Virus record (IMG/VR): IMGVR_UViG_3300008267_009160
Coordinates: 1-64,000 of that record
Reading direction: 5' to 3' (one strand)
Length of the DNA: 64,000 nucleotides
Source: a virus
Below the pieces are notes generated by a model. That model was not told where the DNA came from and searched no databases. It was given only the letters and a program-made list of their open reading frames with translations. The number at the start of each line of letters is the position of its first letter. Positions within the stretch are counted from its first letter, which is position 1. Of the stretch, positions 1-8,367 are shown piece by piece. A program made the translations under genes and the position numbers.

Positions 1-345
1 TTCTTCTTCTAACGGATCTCCATCTTCGAATGCCATATCCAATTTACCTTCTTTAGCCATTGCTCGTAAATGACTTCTTAACGGCTGCTGGTAGTGTACC
101 CATTCGTGAATCATAGTATCGATGATATCCATTATCGTCTTATTCTTATCTTTGCTTACGAAGATCGTATTTTCTATCCAATCATACTCTCCGTAAATTC
201 CTTCAGTAAGGTAGTCTTCTTTTCGATACTGCAAGTCCGGATATGGTCCGTTTATCTTGCTCCTCCCGTAATTAGATACACACCACCAATACACTTTTTC
301 GACATCTGCTCTAGTTGGCTTGCTCTGTTTAGTTCTCTTCTTCAT
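1..345 (-). CDS. Putative HEXXH metallopeptidase-like protein (partial)
   Basis: The first 115 codons of a gene read leftward off the window edge; the C-terminus is missing. The ATG at 345 follows an A/T-rich leader with no Shine-Dalgarno sequence. Around residues 78-82 the protein reads H-E-W-V-H, the zinc-binding and catalytic signature of HEXXH metallopeptidases (SprT-like and related families), after a basic, aromatic N-terminal part. The third zinc ligand would lie further on and cannot be seen. The family assignment is therefore tentative, and it could be a non-catalytic relative. Confidence 0.6.
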   Translation of the reverse strand, partial: MKKRTKQSKPTRADVEKVYWWCVSNYGRSKINGPYPDLQYRKEDYLTEGIYGEYDWIENTIFVSKDKNKTIMDIIDTMIHEWVHYQQPLRSHLRAMAKEGKLDMAFEDGDPLEEE

Positions 346-438
346 AGTTATACCTTTTACGTGGTTAAAGATACAACCTATTTCTTAGAGTTAAAACTAT
401 CCTCTGCTCCTAGCAGCAATTATAAATATAGAACTGCT

Positions 439-858
439 TTACTTTTCGTTGAGAACTTCTTTAAGAGGCTTAGTCCATCCACCGTACTGTGAGGTAGCAA
501 TCCAGCCTGTTTCGGGATCGTAAAGGTAGTTGAACTCCTCGGCGATCTTGTTACTGTAAAACTCTTCCAGGGTAGTGGTCTTAGCTTCTGAGTTTTTCTC
601 GTTTCGATCTCGTCCGTAGAAGACGCAAACATCTTCTTGAGGATCATCAAAGGTATGAGTAGCGTCTGAAGAAGCGGTGATCTTCTCGTTTAAGGAACTA
701 AGGTCTCCTAGTTCTAAAATCTGATCGATCAATTCTGGATCGGTATAATACTCTTGTAAGAGTACTCCGTTATGTTCAGGGTATCCGTCCCAGTGACAGT
801 ATACAGAGGTTACTGAACCATCAGAATTTAACTTGCCAATTCGTGAACGTGTTGCCAT
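439..858 (-). CDS. Conserved phage protein of unknown function
   Basis: A 139-residue soluble, acidic protein. Its N-terminus (MATRSRIG, then an S-V-Y-C-H-W-D-G-Y-P-E block near residues 18-28) matches a pattern I recognise from uncharacterised proteins common in tailed phages. No catalytic motif, signal peptide or membrane segment is visible. The start is supported by an A/T-rich leader and by spacing to the RadA-like gene upstream, about 25 nt away. Probably an accessory early protein, but the function is unknown. Confidence 0.7.
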   Translation of the reverse strand: MATRSRIGKLNSDGSVTSVYCHWDGYPEHNGVLLQEYYTDPELIDQILELGDLSSLNEKITASSDATHTFDDPQEDVCVFYGRDRNEKNSEAKTTTLEEFYSNKIAEEFNYLYDPETGWIATSQYGGWTKPLKEVLNEK

Positions 859-883
859 GTGTTTATATATTTTTGGTTAGGAA

Positions 884-1732
884 TTAAGAACGGGAGTAGG
901 TTACTTGCTCCCGTGTGATGTTGAATGCGAGTCTTTCGCCAGCAGTTCCGAGACGGTTCTTACTGAACTCCATTATGCAACGATTCTCTTCTCTATCGCG
1001 AGACATTTCGAGCATTGCGGAAGTCATATGCTTAAGACGGTTGCTTCCTAAGAAGTCTCCGTTCTTAGTTACTTGCTGAATAATCAGGAAGCAGGTATAT
1101 AGGCTAGCTTGGTTGTAGCCTTCGTTATGCTTTTCCATAAGATCTAAAATCCAGCTCTCAGCTTGAGACTTAGACATTCCGGAGTAATCCTGAACGGTAC
1201 GGCACACCTCAGCCCAAGAGTCTATGAGCACAAGATCGTAACCGTTCTGCAAGATTCGTTCGATAGCTACAACAGGATTCGTCTTAGCATAGTCGGCCAG
1301 GAATAGGATATCCAGGTCAGCGAAAGCAGGGAAACGTTTACAGTAGCGGAACATATCTATTCGGCCCATCTCTCCGGAGATGAATAGAACTTTCTTACCA
1401 GATCGCTTCGCACGATCTACAAAGTCAAGACCTACAGTCGACTTACCTACACCGGGACTACCGATAAGGATTACGTTTGTAGCGGGCATAAAGCCGCCTT
1501 CGGAGGAAATAAACTGGTCAAGATTCTTATTACCAGTTCTGATTGGAGAGAAGATTTGCTGATCAAAATTTAGATCTTTAATCCTAACGGTGTTTACATC
1601 GAAGGTACCGTAGTTAGTTTCCATTTTAGGAACTGAAGGATTGTTGCTGATTAGTCCGAGAGTCTTTGCTCGAACATAACCTACCATCTTACCCGTAGCA
1701 GGGTTCAGGAATTTTTGTTGTGTTAGATTCAT
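884..1732 (-). CDS. RadA/RecA-like P-loop ATPase
   Basis: A 282-residue RecA-fold ATPase. Walker A (GSPGVGKST) is at residues 91-99 and a Walker B strand (YDLVLIDS) near 165-172. The layout resembles the RadA/Sms and KaiC/DnaB group, without the N-terminal zinc finger or the C-terminal Lon-like domain of full RadA. It probably acts on DNA in recombination, branch processing or helicase loading. It is distinct from the UvsX-like recombinase at 53644-54720. Two near-identical promoters sit directly upstream (1766-1797 and 1847-1877), suggesting strong or doubly timed expression. Confidence 0.75.
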   Translation of the reverse strand: MNLTQQKFLNPATGKMVGYVRAKTLGLISNNPSVPKMETNYGTFDVNTVRIKDLNFDQQIFSPIRTGNKNLDQFISSEGGFMPATNVILIGSPGVGKSTVGLDFVDRAKRSGKKVLFISGEMGRIDMFRYCKRFPAFADLDILFLADYAKTNPVVAIERILQNGYDLVLIDSWAEVCRTVQDYSGMSKSQAESWILDLMEKHNEGYNQASLYTCFLIIQQVTKNGDFLGSNRLKHMTSAMLEMSRDREENRCIMEFSKNRLGTAGERLAFNITREQVTYSRS

Positions 1733-1765
1733 AACCTATTATTGTTTTACTTTTGACTGATATAA

Positions 1766-1797
1766 CTAAAGATAGATACTTTTTTTCAGACTAGCAA
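1766..1797 (-). promoter_or_regulatory. Bacteroidetes-type promoter P2 of the RadA-like gene
   Basis: On the minus strand TTG (1795-1797) is followed by a 20-nt spacer and TATCTTTAG (1766-1774), matching the Bacteroidetes -33 TTG / -7 TAnnTTTG arrangement. An A-tract precedes the TTG. The spacer begins with CTAGTCTGAA, shared with three other promoters in the window. Confidence 0.65.
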
Positions 1798-1846
1798 CTT
1801 TTTGTTGATCTTTTTTTTCTATCTTTTGCTTTCTCATTAATATACC

Positions 1847-1877
1847 GAAAGATAGGAACTATTTTTCAGACTAGCAA
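1847..1877 (-). promoter_or_regulatory. Bacteroidetes-type promoter P1 of the RadA-like gene
   Basis: TTG at 1875-1877, a 20-nt spacer starting CTAGTCTGAA, and TATCTTTC at 1847-1854 (minus strand). It is a near copy of P2, about 80 nt upstream of it, and lies just downstream of a terminator hairpin. Confidence 0.65.
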
Positions 1878-1890
1878 CTTTTTTTCAAAC

Positions 1891-1922
1891 AAAAAATAAC
1901 CCACTGAGAATCAATGAGTTAT
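1891..1922 (-). terminator. Intrinsic terminator after the gene at 1948-2238
   Basis: On the minus strand ATAACTCA pairs with TGGGTTAT (one G-U pair) around an 11-nt loop, followed by a run of six T. It ends the upstream transcript before the two promoters of the RadA-like gene. The sequence GAGAATCAATGAGTTAT occurs twice (about 1905-1921 and 1934-1950), so the terminator arm is duplicated. Confidence 0.6.
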
Positions 1923-1947
1923 ACCTAACTACTTGAGAATCAATGAG

Positions 1948-2238
1948 TTATGATTTCTTAAATTTTCCCTTGGTTTGAGGGCCAAATTCTTCAACCGATA
2001 TAGGTCCGTATGGGAACTTTTTTAGGTCGTATGTCCATCGACTATCTACGTTTCCTTCTTCGTCTTTGTATAGGACTACAAACTTTGTTTCTTTCTGAAA
2101 CTTTTCTTCTTTGGCTTCTCGAGGACCTCTTCTACTAGCTAGTACCTGTTCTACTTTTTGAGATATATCTTGCTCGGGGAGAGCATTATTGGTTTTGCCG
2201 TAGAGTTGTTTTTTCTTTTCCTTACTTGCCTTTGACAT
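1948..2238 (-). CDS. Small hypothetical protein
   Basis: A 96-residue, highly charged, lysine-rich protein with no recognised domain. Its ATG overlaps the end of the next upstream gene (stop at 2222), so the two are translationally coupled. A terminator follows at 1891-1922, making it the last gene of its operon. The C-terminus is basic. The function is unknown. Confidence 0.6.
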   Translation of the reverse strand: MSKASKEKKKQLYGKTNNALPEQDISQKVEQVLASRRGPREAKEEKFQKETKFVVLYKDEEGNVDSRWTYDLKKFPYGPISVEEFGPQTKGKFKKS

Positions 2239-2473
2239 TCTTTGCTCCCTTTACTGCTGGTTTTTTAGTGCTCTTGTTCGCCGGAGCTTTCTTTGCAGTA
2301 GATTTCTTTTCAGATTTGATAGCAGGTAATGCGCTTGCACCTGCAGTCGGAGTGACTACCGGGAAGTTAGTCATTTCAAAATCGATCTTGTCAGATTCAA
2401 CGGGGAGGATTTCTTCGGCAACAGCTTCTTTGTTTCCTGTAAACCAGCTCTTAAGTTTTTTTAAAAGGCTCAT
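2222..2473 (-). CDS. Small lysine/alanine-rich protein
   Basis: An 83-residue protein beginning MSLLKKLKSWFTGNKEA and ending in a long low-complexity Lys/Ala/Thr/Pro tail (about residues 50-83), like a nucleic-acid-binding or histone-like tail. The frame is open to an earlier ATG at 2563, giving 113 residues. I prefer 2473 because its leader is strongly A-rich and the sequence there looks like a natural N-terminus, but the longer form cannot be excluded. No known family. Confidence 0.5.
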   Translation of the reverse strand: MSLLKKLKSWFTGNKEAVAEEILPVESDKIDFEMTNFPVVTPTAGASALPAIKSEKKSTAKKAPANKSTKKPAVKGAKNVKGK

Positions 2474-2549
2474 TGTGTTTTGTTTTGCGTTTTGGATTGT
2501 GAAATTGTTTATGATAAAAATACTATACTCTTCTTCGGTAAATGGTCTT

Positions 2550-2708
2550 TTAAGGAGTCCCATTTCTTTTATCTAGTTTGTTATAAATAGTTTGTTTTTT
2601 ACTACCAAGCTCTTTTAATTTAGCGAATCTACTGTCCGCTTTTAAGATCTTATTAGCTACTTTCTCTAACGCTTTTCTCTTTAGGGAGTCTTTCTTTTCT
2701 TCTTTCAT
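2550..2708 (-). CDS. Very small basic protein
   Basis: A 52-residue lysine-rich ORF (MKEEKKDSLKRK start, ending in LDKRNGTP). It overlaps the 3' end of the gene at 2653-2847 by 56 nt in another frame. Predicted to be helical and basic. It fills the gap between neighbouring genes and has an A-rich start context. The overlap makes it uncertain, and no function can be suggested. Confidence 0.4.
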   Translation of the reverse strand: MKEEKKDSLKRKALEKVANKILKADSRFAKLKELGSKKQTIYNKLDKRNGTP

Positions 2709-2847
2709 CTACTAGTCTTTGAATTGCTGGTGTTAAATATCTGTTCCATGGGTTGGTATCTAACTCTACCTTTACTCTCGGTAACCTTGGATATTTAATC
2801 TTGTCTTGAAACCTTTCTTTGTAACCTGCTATTTTATTAGTTTGCAT
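2653..2847 (-). CDS. Small basic hypothetical protein
   Basis: A 64-residue protein starting MQTNKIAGYKERF; a longer form from a GTG at 2862 is possible but less likely. The centre is rich in proline and arginine and the C-terminus is strongly charged. It overlaps the upstream gene by 11 nt, typical of a compact phage operon. No family recognised. Confidence 0.5.
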   Translation of the reverse strand: MQTNKIAGYKERFQDKIKYPRLPRVKVELDTNPWNRYLTPAIQRLVDERRKERLPKEKSVRESS

Positions 2848-3061
2848 AAGCTGATCTTTCACATAGAATTGATTTCCACTCTTTACAGGTTCCGATTATG
2901 GCTGTAATGCTATGCGGTATAGCTTCTTTATCTAACAGCCTAAGTATCAGAGTCTGCATAGTCTTTCTCCTATCAACATGAAGTAGAGGATCAATTCCAG
3001 CTGGCACATACCTGTCAACAAGCTCACTGACTATTAGTTCAGTATCCTTATCTACTTTCAT
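2837..3061 (-). CDS. Small hypothetical protein
   Basis: A 74-residue protein starting MKVDKDTELIVSELVDRY, chosen because this ATG falls just after the stop of the upstream gene (3072); upstream TTG starts would overlap it. Mostly helical, with a cysteine pair near the C-terminus. The function is unknown. Confidence 0.5.
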   Translation of the reverse strand: MKVDKDTELIVSELVDRYVPAGIDPLLHVDRRKTMQTLILRLLDKEAIPHSITAIIGTCKEWKSILCERSAYAN

Positions 3062-3071
3062 TTTAACCAAA

Positions 3072-3392
3072 TTAGGCTTTTTTTGGCTTTTCAACAACTT
3101 GTTCTAGCTCCTTAATTAATCCTTGAATCTGGCTACACCTTTCATACATTTCATTTTCACTAAAAACTTCTAAGCATTTTGTTAGAGCAAAGCTCCATTG
3201 ATCTTTTTCAAGTTTAAACTTATATACGTTCAAAGGATCCTCTCTAAGCTGTACATCAAATACATTTACTGTCTTATACTTTTTAGTCATCCCTCTTTTT
3301 ATAGAAGCATATATTACTTCTGTTATCTCTAAGTCATTAGATTCTAACTTAGCTTTAAATTCACTTAAGGTACTTACAGCTATTTGTTTCAT
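3072..3392 (-). CDS. Hypothetical protein, paralogue of 6386-6769
   Basis: A 106-residue acidic protein. Its C-terminal half carries a pattern W-x2-A-L-x2-C-x-E, a short gap, then E-x-Y-E-x-C-x2-I-x2-L. The same pattern occurs in the 127-residue protein at 6386-6769, so the two appear to be diverged copies of one helical domain. No known family. It lies at the left border of the glycan island. Confidence 0.55.
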   Translation of the reverse strand: MKQIAVSTLSEFKAKLESNDLEITEVIYASIKRGMTKKYKTVNVFDVQLREDPLNVYKFKLEKDQWSFALTKCLEVFSENEMYERCSQIQGLIKELEQVVEKPKKA

Positions 3393-3396
3393 TTAA

Positions 3397-4413
3397 TTAT
3401 TTTAATTGTTCAAGGATACTTGTCATATACTTCAACCAAGGCTCTTTAATAAATAGCTCCCTAGCAGTAGTATAAGCCTGTTTACTGCAGTACGCCCAAT
3501 ACTCCTCGTCTGCCCATAAATCGTAAGCTTTGTTACTTCCGGCGGGTACATCGTCTGCAGCGACACTTAGTTCTGGATGGCATAAACGTTGAGTGTCAAC
3601 TTGTTCGTTACCTATTACTGGTATTCCTAGGTATGCACAGTTGAGGGAAAAGGTTCCAGCTGCAACTGTAGGCATCATATGAACTCCTATTTTAAAGGTA
3701 GAAAGTTCTTTCATCCAATCTATCCACGACAGATAGGGAAGGTGTTTAACTAGGATTTCTTCTCCAGGTCTTTTATTGTGCATAGAAGGTACCCAAGCCT
3801 CGTATCCTTTGTCAATTAAGTACTTAGATACTTTGTAGCTTTTCATACCTCCATACCACCTACAGAAGTTTCCTCCTATTATGAGCTTCTTCTCACGAAT
3901 AGGAACTTTATCGACAATCTGTTTTACACTGTCTTCTATGAGGAGAGTTCTCATAACAGCTACTTGTTTACCGTAGACCGAGTAGTATGCCTTGTCTGCT
4001 TCATTGTGGCAGAAAATAGCATCACTTTGATCTAATATAATCTCATGGTATATTTGTTCTGTTAGACTGTAGTCTTCCGGGAACCAACTTGGCCCTTCTT
4101 GAACGAAACATACTTTACCGTTCTGGCTCTTAAGTGTTGGAATAATTTTGTCTAGAGTTCCACTACTGCAGAACATATTATACAACCTAGGCGGCTGTGT
4201 ATTAGACAGTGTTAGCCCTTCAGCATTTAACTCAACATTTCCTTTAGGCCAGATTATAAAGACAAAATCAAACCCGGAGACGCTTTTGTAATTAAAGAGA
4301 GAGAAGTGTTCTGCGTCTAAGGCATGCATCCAGGCAAACTCAGTTCGCATATTAGGGTAGTTTGCAGGAATCTTACCTGTCATGCCCATTTCGGTTAGGA
4401 AAGCAATTTTCAT
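3397..4413 (-). CDS. Glycosyltransferase, GT4-like
   Basis: A 338-residue protein with a GT-B-type layout. The N-terminal part starts with a short beta strand (MKIAFLTEM). The C-terminal Rossmann half includes an I-G-V-H-M-M-P segment near residue 245 followed by C-A-Y-L-G-I-P-V-I-G, the usual sugar-nucleotide region of GT4 enzymes. It probably adds a sugar to a phage or cell-surface glycan. Its start abuts the stop of the fucose-synthase-like gene, indicating co-transcription. Acceptor and sugar cannot be read from sequence. Confidence 0.65.
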   Translation of the reverse strand: MKIAFLTEMGMTGKIPANYPNMRTEFAWMHALDAEHFSLFNYKSVSGFDFVFIIWPKGNVELNAEGLTLSNTQPPRLYNMFCSSGTLDKIIPTLKSQNGKVCFVQEGPSWFPEDYSLTEQIYHEIILDQSDAIFCHNEADKAYYSVYGKQVAVMRTLLIEDSVKQIVDKVPIREKKLIIGGNFCRWYGGMKSYKVSKYLIDKGYEAWVPSMHNKRPGEEILVKHLPYLSWIDWMKELSTFKIGVHMMPTVAAGTFSLNCAYLGIPVIGNEQVDTQRLCHPELSVAADDVPAGSNKAYDLWADEEYWAYCSKQAYTTARELFIKEPWLKYMTSILEQLK

Positions 4414-5343
4414 TTATACAACCTGTTTCGTGATCAAATATTCGTATGTATGTTTAACTGCAGCTTCAAACGGTGTTAGTTTGAAATTAGGGAATACTTG
4501 TTTTAATTTTTCGTTACTAGCATCTTTTCTGTACTGCCCATCTAAATCTCCGGAGTATCTAATTTCAAAATGTTCTAATCCTAAAGCTTTTAACGTAGCT
4601 AATGTTAGTTCGTTTATAGATAAAACTTCCGAGGGGCATACGTTAAGGTTAGTATAGGTGTTAGTCTCTATCATCTCTACTATTAGCCTAGCTAAATCTT
4701 TTGCATACATAAACTGTCTAAGAGGCTTACCTGTTCCTAGTAATTCAATATAAGACCTGCCTTCTTTTTGAGCAACTATAATTTTTTTCAACAAAGCGCT
4801 TACAAAATGACTTCCTTTATCGTCGTACTTATCGTATTCGCCGAAAAGGTTACACGGTGTAAGGTAGCAGTAATTACTGTTGTTATTCGTAGCATTGATT
4901 ACATCTACGTGGACTCCCATAACCCTCTTTGCATATCCGTATCCGTAGTTGGTAGGAGTCGGAGGTCCGAAATGTAGATCTTCTTCTTTCATAGGGTATT
5001 GAAACTCTTCTATACGGTCAAAGTTATCCGGGAATACACAAGTACTGAGAGCTGTGATAAAATTGTTTACTTTAAATTCTCGACAAGCTCTGACAATGTT
5101 AAAGTTCATCATTAAGTTATCTTCGAAATAAACCAGCGGTCTTTCAATATTATCTCGAATACCTCCCACTACTGCAGCTAAGTGTATTACAATTTCCGGC
5201 TTGTACGACTGTACGTAGCTGTAAGTATGAGAAGGATTTAATAAATTAAGCTGATGTGAGGAGGGGTAATCTGCTTGTGGGAGTAGTTCTCTTAAGTACT
5301 TACCTACCATACCACTTCCGCCTGTAACTAGTATTCTTTTCAT
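4414..5343 (-). CDS. fcl: GDP-L-fucose synthase-like reductase/epimerase (Fcl or ColC type)
   Basis: A 309-residue short-chain dehydrogenase. The NAD(P)-binding GGSGMVG is at residues 8-14, an S-T-C-V-F-P block typical of GDP-fucose synthases at 100-105, and catalytic Tyr135-x3-Lys139. Fcl converts GDP-4-keto-6-deoxymannose to GDP-L-fucose. The related ColC performs the same epimerase/reductase step on the 3-deoxy intermediate to give GDP-L-colitose. The gmd gene (13079-14047) and a ColD-like PLP enzyme (14040-15200) are in the same island, so either product is possible. Confidence 0.85.
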   Translation of the reverse strand: MKRILVTGGSGMVGKYLRELLPQADYPSSHQLNLLNPSHTYSYVQSYKPEIVIHLAAVVGGIRDNIERPLVYFEDNLMMNFNIVRACREFKVNNFITALSTCVFPDNFDRIEEFQYPMKEEDLHFGPPTPTNYGYGYAKRVMGVHVDVINATNNNSNYCYLTPCNLFGEYDKYDDKGSHFVSALLKKIIVAQKEGRSYIELLGTGKPLRQFMYAKDLARLIVEMIETNTYTNLNVCPSEVLSINELTLATLKALGLEHFEIRYSGDLDGQYRKDASNEKLKQVFPNFKLTPFEAAVKHTYEYLITKQVV

Positions 5344-5345
5344 AT

Positions 5346-5975
5346 TTAGTATCTTGATATAAATTCAGATCCATCTCGATCAGGATCTGCTGTATATTGA
5401 TTAATCCTATCTAAAACATCTCTATCTAAATCCCAATCTACGGGAACTGTTTTATGCTTAGCTGCTCCAAAATCTTCTAGAAGTCTCTGCTCTCGACTTG
5501 TAAATATATCTCCTACGTGAAGATAGTAGCAATTGTAGCAAAGTAATTCTAAATTCTCCAATCGCCAATCACTCTTAATACCGCTCTTAAAATTTAAAAG
5601 CAAAGGTACTTTAAAGTCTATAACTCTCTTTTCGTTAAAGCCACATTTACAACATTCATTAGATAGGTATCCCTCTACTAGTAGTCGATGCTTTAGCTTA
5701 TTAATATTGTAGGACTCTATACTCATACCTTCCTGAAGTAATTTATGAAGGTGAGGTTCTTTAGAAAGAGAGTTAAATTTAGGAATACCTTTACCGGCTT
5801 TATTCTTATGAAGATCAAATAAAGTTAATCCAGATTTTTCATCTCTATACAATTTAGAGTAAAGTCTATAGGTAGGAAAAGAAACATTCAAGAATCTTGC
5901 TGCACCGCGATTACTTTGAGTACGAGACATTGCGTACCTGATCTGCTGTTCAGTCAAAAGTACTGCTTTCGGCAT
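5346..5975 (-). CDS. HNH-type endonuclease with N-terminal helix-turn-helix
   Basis: A 209-residue protein. Residues about 8-35 look like a helix-turn-helix (resembling the recognition part of phage homing endonucleases). The C-terminal half has two CxxC knuckles (C-C-K-C near 110 and C-Y-N-C near 149) flanking an L-E-N-L-E-L-L-C segment typical of HNH nucleases. It lies between the sugar genes and unrelated small genes, as expected of a mobile homing-endonuclease insertion. The first HNH histidine is not obvious, so activity is uncertain. Confidence 0.6.
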   Translation of the reverse strand: MPKAVLLTEQQIRYAMSRTQSNRGAARFLNVSFPTYRLYSKLYRDEKSGLTLFDLHKNKAGKGIPKFNSLSKEPHLHKLLQEGMSIESYNINKLKHRLLVEGYLSNECCKCGFNEKRVIDFKVPLLLNFKSGIKSDWRLENLELLCYNCYYLHVGDIFTSREQRLLEDFGAAKHKTVPVDWDLDRDVLDRINQYTADPDRDGSEFISRY

Positions 5976-5976
5976 A

Positions 5977-6396
5977 TCACTTTTCTAATTTAGGATTGAC
6001 TCTTAACATCAGGTTCCATAGATCGAGAGGAGTCTCTAGAGTAATCTCGTTTCCGTCCGTACCTATTAATGTGTTTAAGCTCTGGTCTGGGTTTGTTCTC
6101 TCCCAGAGATAAAATGTTATTAATTCAAAGCATTCTTTTCCATATTTAGCTAGTAGTAGCATATCTATAATTTCAAGAAAGCCTTCATCGTAGGTTCCGA
6201 AATCTACTTTTAAATCTGCATATAGTAGAGTGCTGCGGGTTGATACAGCTTCTAAGTGTTGTATTACTTGCAGGAAAAGTTCTCTTTGTTTATCAAATTC
6301 TTTCTTCGTTCTGCGCTTTAAGTTGGAATTTACATTCAAAATTTGATCTACTGCTTGTCTAACTATCTCTAACCCTTTTTGTTCATTACTGTCCAT
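5977..6396 (-). CDS. Hypothetical protein
   Basis: A 139-residue, mainly helical, soluble protein with no recognised motif. It overlaps the upstream gene (stop at 6386) by 11 nt and abuts the HNH gene, so it belongs to the same operon. The function is unknown. Confidence 0.55.
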   Translation of the reverse strand: MDSNEQKGLEIVRQAVDQILNVNSNLKRRTKKEFDKQRELFLQVIQHLEAVSTRSTLLYADLKVDFGTYDEGFLEIIDMLLLAKYGKECFELITFYLWERTNPDQSLNTLIGTDGNEITLETPLDLWNLMLRVNPKLEK

Positions 6397-6769
6397 TCCT
6401 TTTACTTTTAGAACTTTTATTTCGGATTGTTGTAGGTATCTTATTGTACTGGTCTAGCTTTGAAAGTACTTCTTTTATCTCTATACATTTCTCAAAATCT
6501 TCTTCATCTGTATAGTACTCCATGCATGCATTTAAAGCATTCTTCCAAAACTTATAAGGTATTTCAATACAGTACCCGGAGTTATTAACCTCCATTATGG
6601 TTGCATCTTGCTTATTAGTCTCAATAGCTCTCTGTATACCTTTAGGAGTTTCTTTACGTACCAAGTCTAAAATTGGTTCATACTCCATTAACTCTTCTAC
6701 ACTAATCCCTTTTAGTGGAGTTATAACCAAGTTAGGTACTTTATTATTTAGCCCTACTCTTTTTTTCAT
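6386..6769 (-). CDS. Hypothetical protein, paralogue of 3072-3392
   Basis: A 127-residue protein. Residues about 78-115 repeat the W-x2-A-L-x2-C-x-E ... E-x-C-x2-I-x2-L pattern of the protein at 3072-3392, indicating a shared helical domain and an old duplication on either side of the fcl/GT4/HNH genes. The N-terminus is basic. No catalytic motif is seen. Confidence 0.55.
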   Translation of the reverse strand: MKKRVGLNNKVPNLVITPLKGISVEELMEYEPILDLVRKETPKGIQRAIETNKQDATIMEVNNSGYCIEIPYKFWKNALNACMEYYTDEEDFEKCIEIKEVLSKLDQYNKIPTTIRNKSSKSKRNGQ

Positions 6770-6770
6770 A

Positions 6771-7100
6771 TTAAGCTCCTTTAATGACTCTGTTCATTAC
6801 AAAGTTAGCGATCGAGGCTAAAGGTAGCATAAAACCGATAACCGTTGGATCTTGAACTTCAGTGTCTCTATCTATTTGCAATCCCTGCTCGGCAAATTTC
6901 TTCTGTAGAATTACAGCTATCTTATTTGCTAGATCATTTAGCTTTCTAATATCTAACTGCTGCTCTGATTGAGGGTAGAATCTAATCTTAACTCCTCTCT
7001 TAGTTTCGTTGATATTAGTATCAAATTGAACTGCGAAAGATACTCCTTCGAGTTTAACTTTATACTGCGGTTTTGGAATTATAGCGGCTTCTTTAATCAT
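6771..7100 (-). CDS. Hypothetical protein
   Basis: A 109-residue protein starting MIKEAAIIPK. This ATG is preferred over a TTG at 7139 because it avoids overlapping the upstream glycosyltransferase gene and follows an A/T-rich leader. Predicted mixed alpha/beta, with a C-terminal hydrophobic stretch (about residues 88-104) that could be a membrane or packing helix. No recognised family. Confidence 0.5.
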   Translation of the reverse strand: MIKEAAIIPKPQYKVKLEGVSFAVQFDTNINETKRGVKIRFYPQSEQQLDIRKLNDLANKIAVILQKKFAEQGLQIDRDTEVQDPTVIGFMLPLASIANFVMNRVIKGA

Positions 7101-7117
7101 CGTTTTATAATAAATAT

Positions 7118-8332
7118 CTAGAAAATATTTTTGAACCAAGGTTGAATCATTTCTCGAGAATCAAGACTATCTACTCTTATGATAAATCTATCCCAATTAT
7201 AAACTCCGGGTTCTGCGGTTTGTTCAATTACAAAGGGTATATTCTGAATAAAATCAGTATAGTGTCTAGGGGTGAAAGAAGTTCCGTCGAATAGTATCGT
7301 TATAGCTGTTTTAGGAAGTCCGCTGCCAAGTTCGTGAAACTTACCGCTTAGATCAAACAAAGTCTTTTTTTGTTCAGAGACTAAATACTCCTCGTATGAG
7401 CAATCCACCCACATTTCATCACACCACGGTTCTAATAAATATATAAGCTCTTGATCACAGTTGGTAATTATAAAAGCAGTTTCATACCTCTTAGTTACAA
7501 TAGGGAGCAACTCTTCGTTATGTAGGACATTAATCTTCCACTTCCTCCACCACTCTCTAAATTTATTCTTTCTAAGCTGAGTATACTCTTCCGAGTCTTC
7601 TGGTTTAAGCCATACGTTTCCTTCTCCTAGATTTATTTTATTCTGTATCTTTACTCCATCTTTAAACCTACTTCCTCTACAAGTCATATGGTACACAAAA
7701 GCATCTCTAGCTTGTACAAATTTATATCCGGCTAAAAACATCCTATTAAAGAGATCCGAGTCTTCAAGCTCCATTGGAGCAAATAACTTATCATGACCTC
7801 CTATTTTTATAAAATCTTCTTTATACATAATCCACGGAGCAAAAACACCTTCGGTTATCCTTCCTTGCTCTTGCTCTGAAGTTTGTTTGGCAAAAACTTC
7901 AAACTCCTCGAATTTAAAATCTTCTGGTTCTAGTCCGAAATCCTTTACTATCTTTTCAGGTCCCGGTGGATGGAGGGGAGGTTCTATCCTAGTTAAAGAA
8001 ACAACAGTGCCTGGCTTTACATGCTTAGTAGCATTAATATAAGTTTCAGACATTACCATATCGGCATGAAATATAGCAAAGACTTCGTTAGAGCAAAGCT
8101 TAACTCCTTGATCATATAACACAGTATGTCCTACTCTCTCTTCTTCAAAGTTTCTATAAATCTCTACATTAGGATCTCTAGTCCTTATAACTTGTAGCCA
8201 CTCCCAGGTACCGTCTGTTGAAGCATCGTCTAGTAGTACTATCTGGCTGCTCCAATATTTTCGAATGCTATGATAGGCTTGTTTTAAATACTTAAGGTTA
8301 TTCCTACTTGGTATAATAAAGCTTATGTCCAT
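7118..8332 (-). CDS. Glycosyltransferase, GT2 family
   Basis: A 404-residue enzyme whose first ~230 residues form a GT-A fold: IIPSRNN near residues 6-12, L-L-D-D-A-S-T-D for nucleotide binding near 33-40, and H-A-D-M as a DxD-like metal site near 89-92. The E-L-E-D-S-D-L block near 185-192 resembles the catalytic-base region of GT2 enzymes. The C-terminal ~150 residues are an extra domain of unknown role. It probably transfers a sugar in surface or virion glycan synthesis. Confidence 0.75.
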   Translation of the reverse strand: MDISFIIPSRNNLKYLKQAYHSIRKYWSSQIVLLDDASTDGTWEWLQVIRTRDPNVEIYRNFEEERVGHTVLYDQGVKLCSNEVFAIFHADMVMSETYINATKHVKPGTVVSLTRIEPPLHPPGPEKIVKDFGLEPEDFKFEEFEVFAKQTSEQEQGRITEGVFAPWIMYKEDFIKIGGHDKLFAPMELEDSDLFNRMFLAGYKFVQARDAFVYHMTCRGSRFKDGVKIQNKINLGEGNVWLKPEDSEEYTQLRKNKFREWWRKWKINVLHNEELLPIVTKRYETAFIITNCDQELIYLLEPWCDEMWVDCSYEEYLVSEQKKTLFDLSGKFHELGSGLPKTAITILFDGTSFTPRHYTDFIQNIPFVIEQTAEPGVYNWDRFIIRVDSLDSREMIQPWFKNIF

Positions 8333-8367
8333 ATATTAAAGATATACTATTTTATTCTTATAACCAA

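Noticed and set aside
94-492. A 132-residue plus-strand frame at the left edge
   Set aside because: It lies opposite the HEXXH gene and has no leader; minus-strand reading is better supported.
2474-2563. Extended N-terminus for the small Lys/Ala-rich gene
   Set aside because: Kept as an alternative start only; the internal ATG at 2473 has the better leader and N-terminus.
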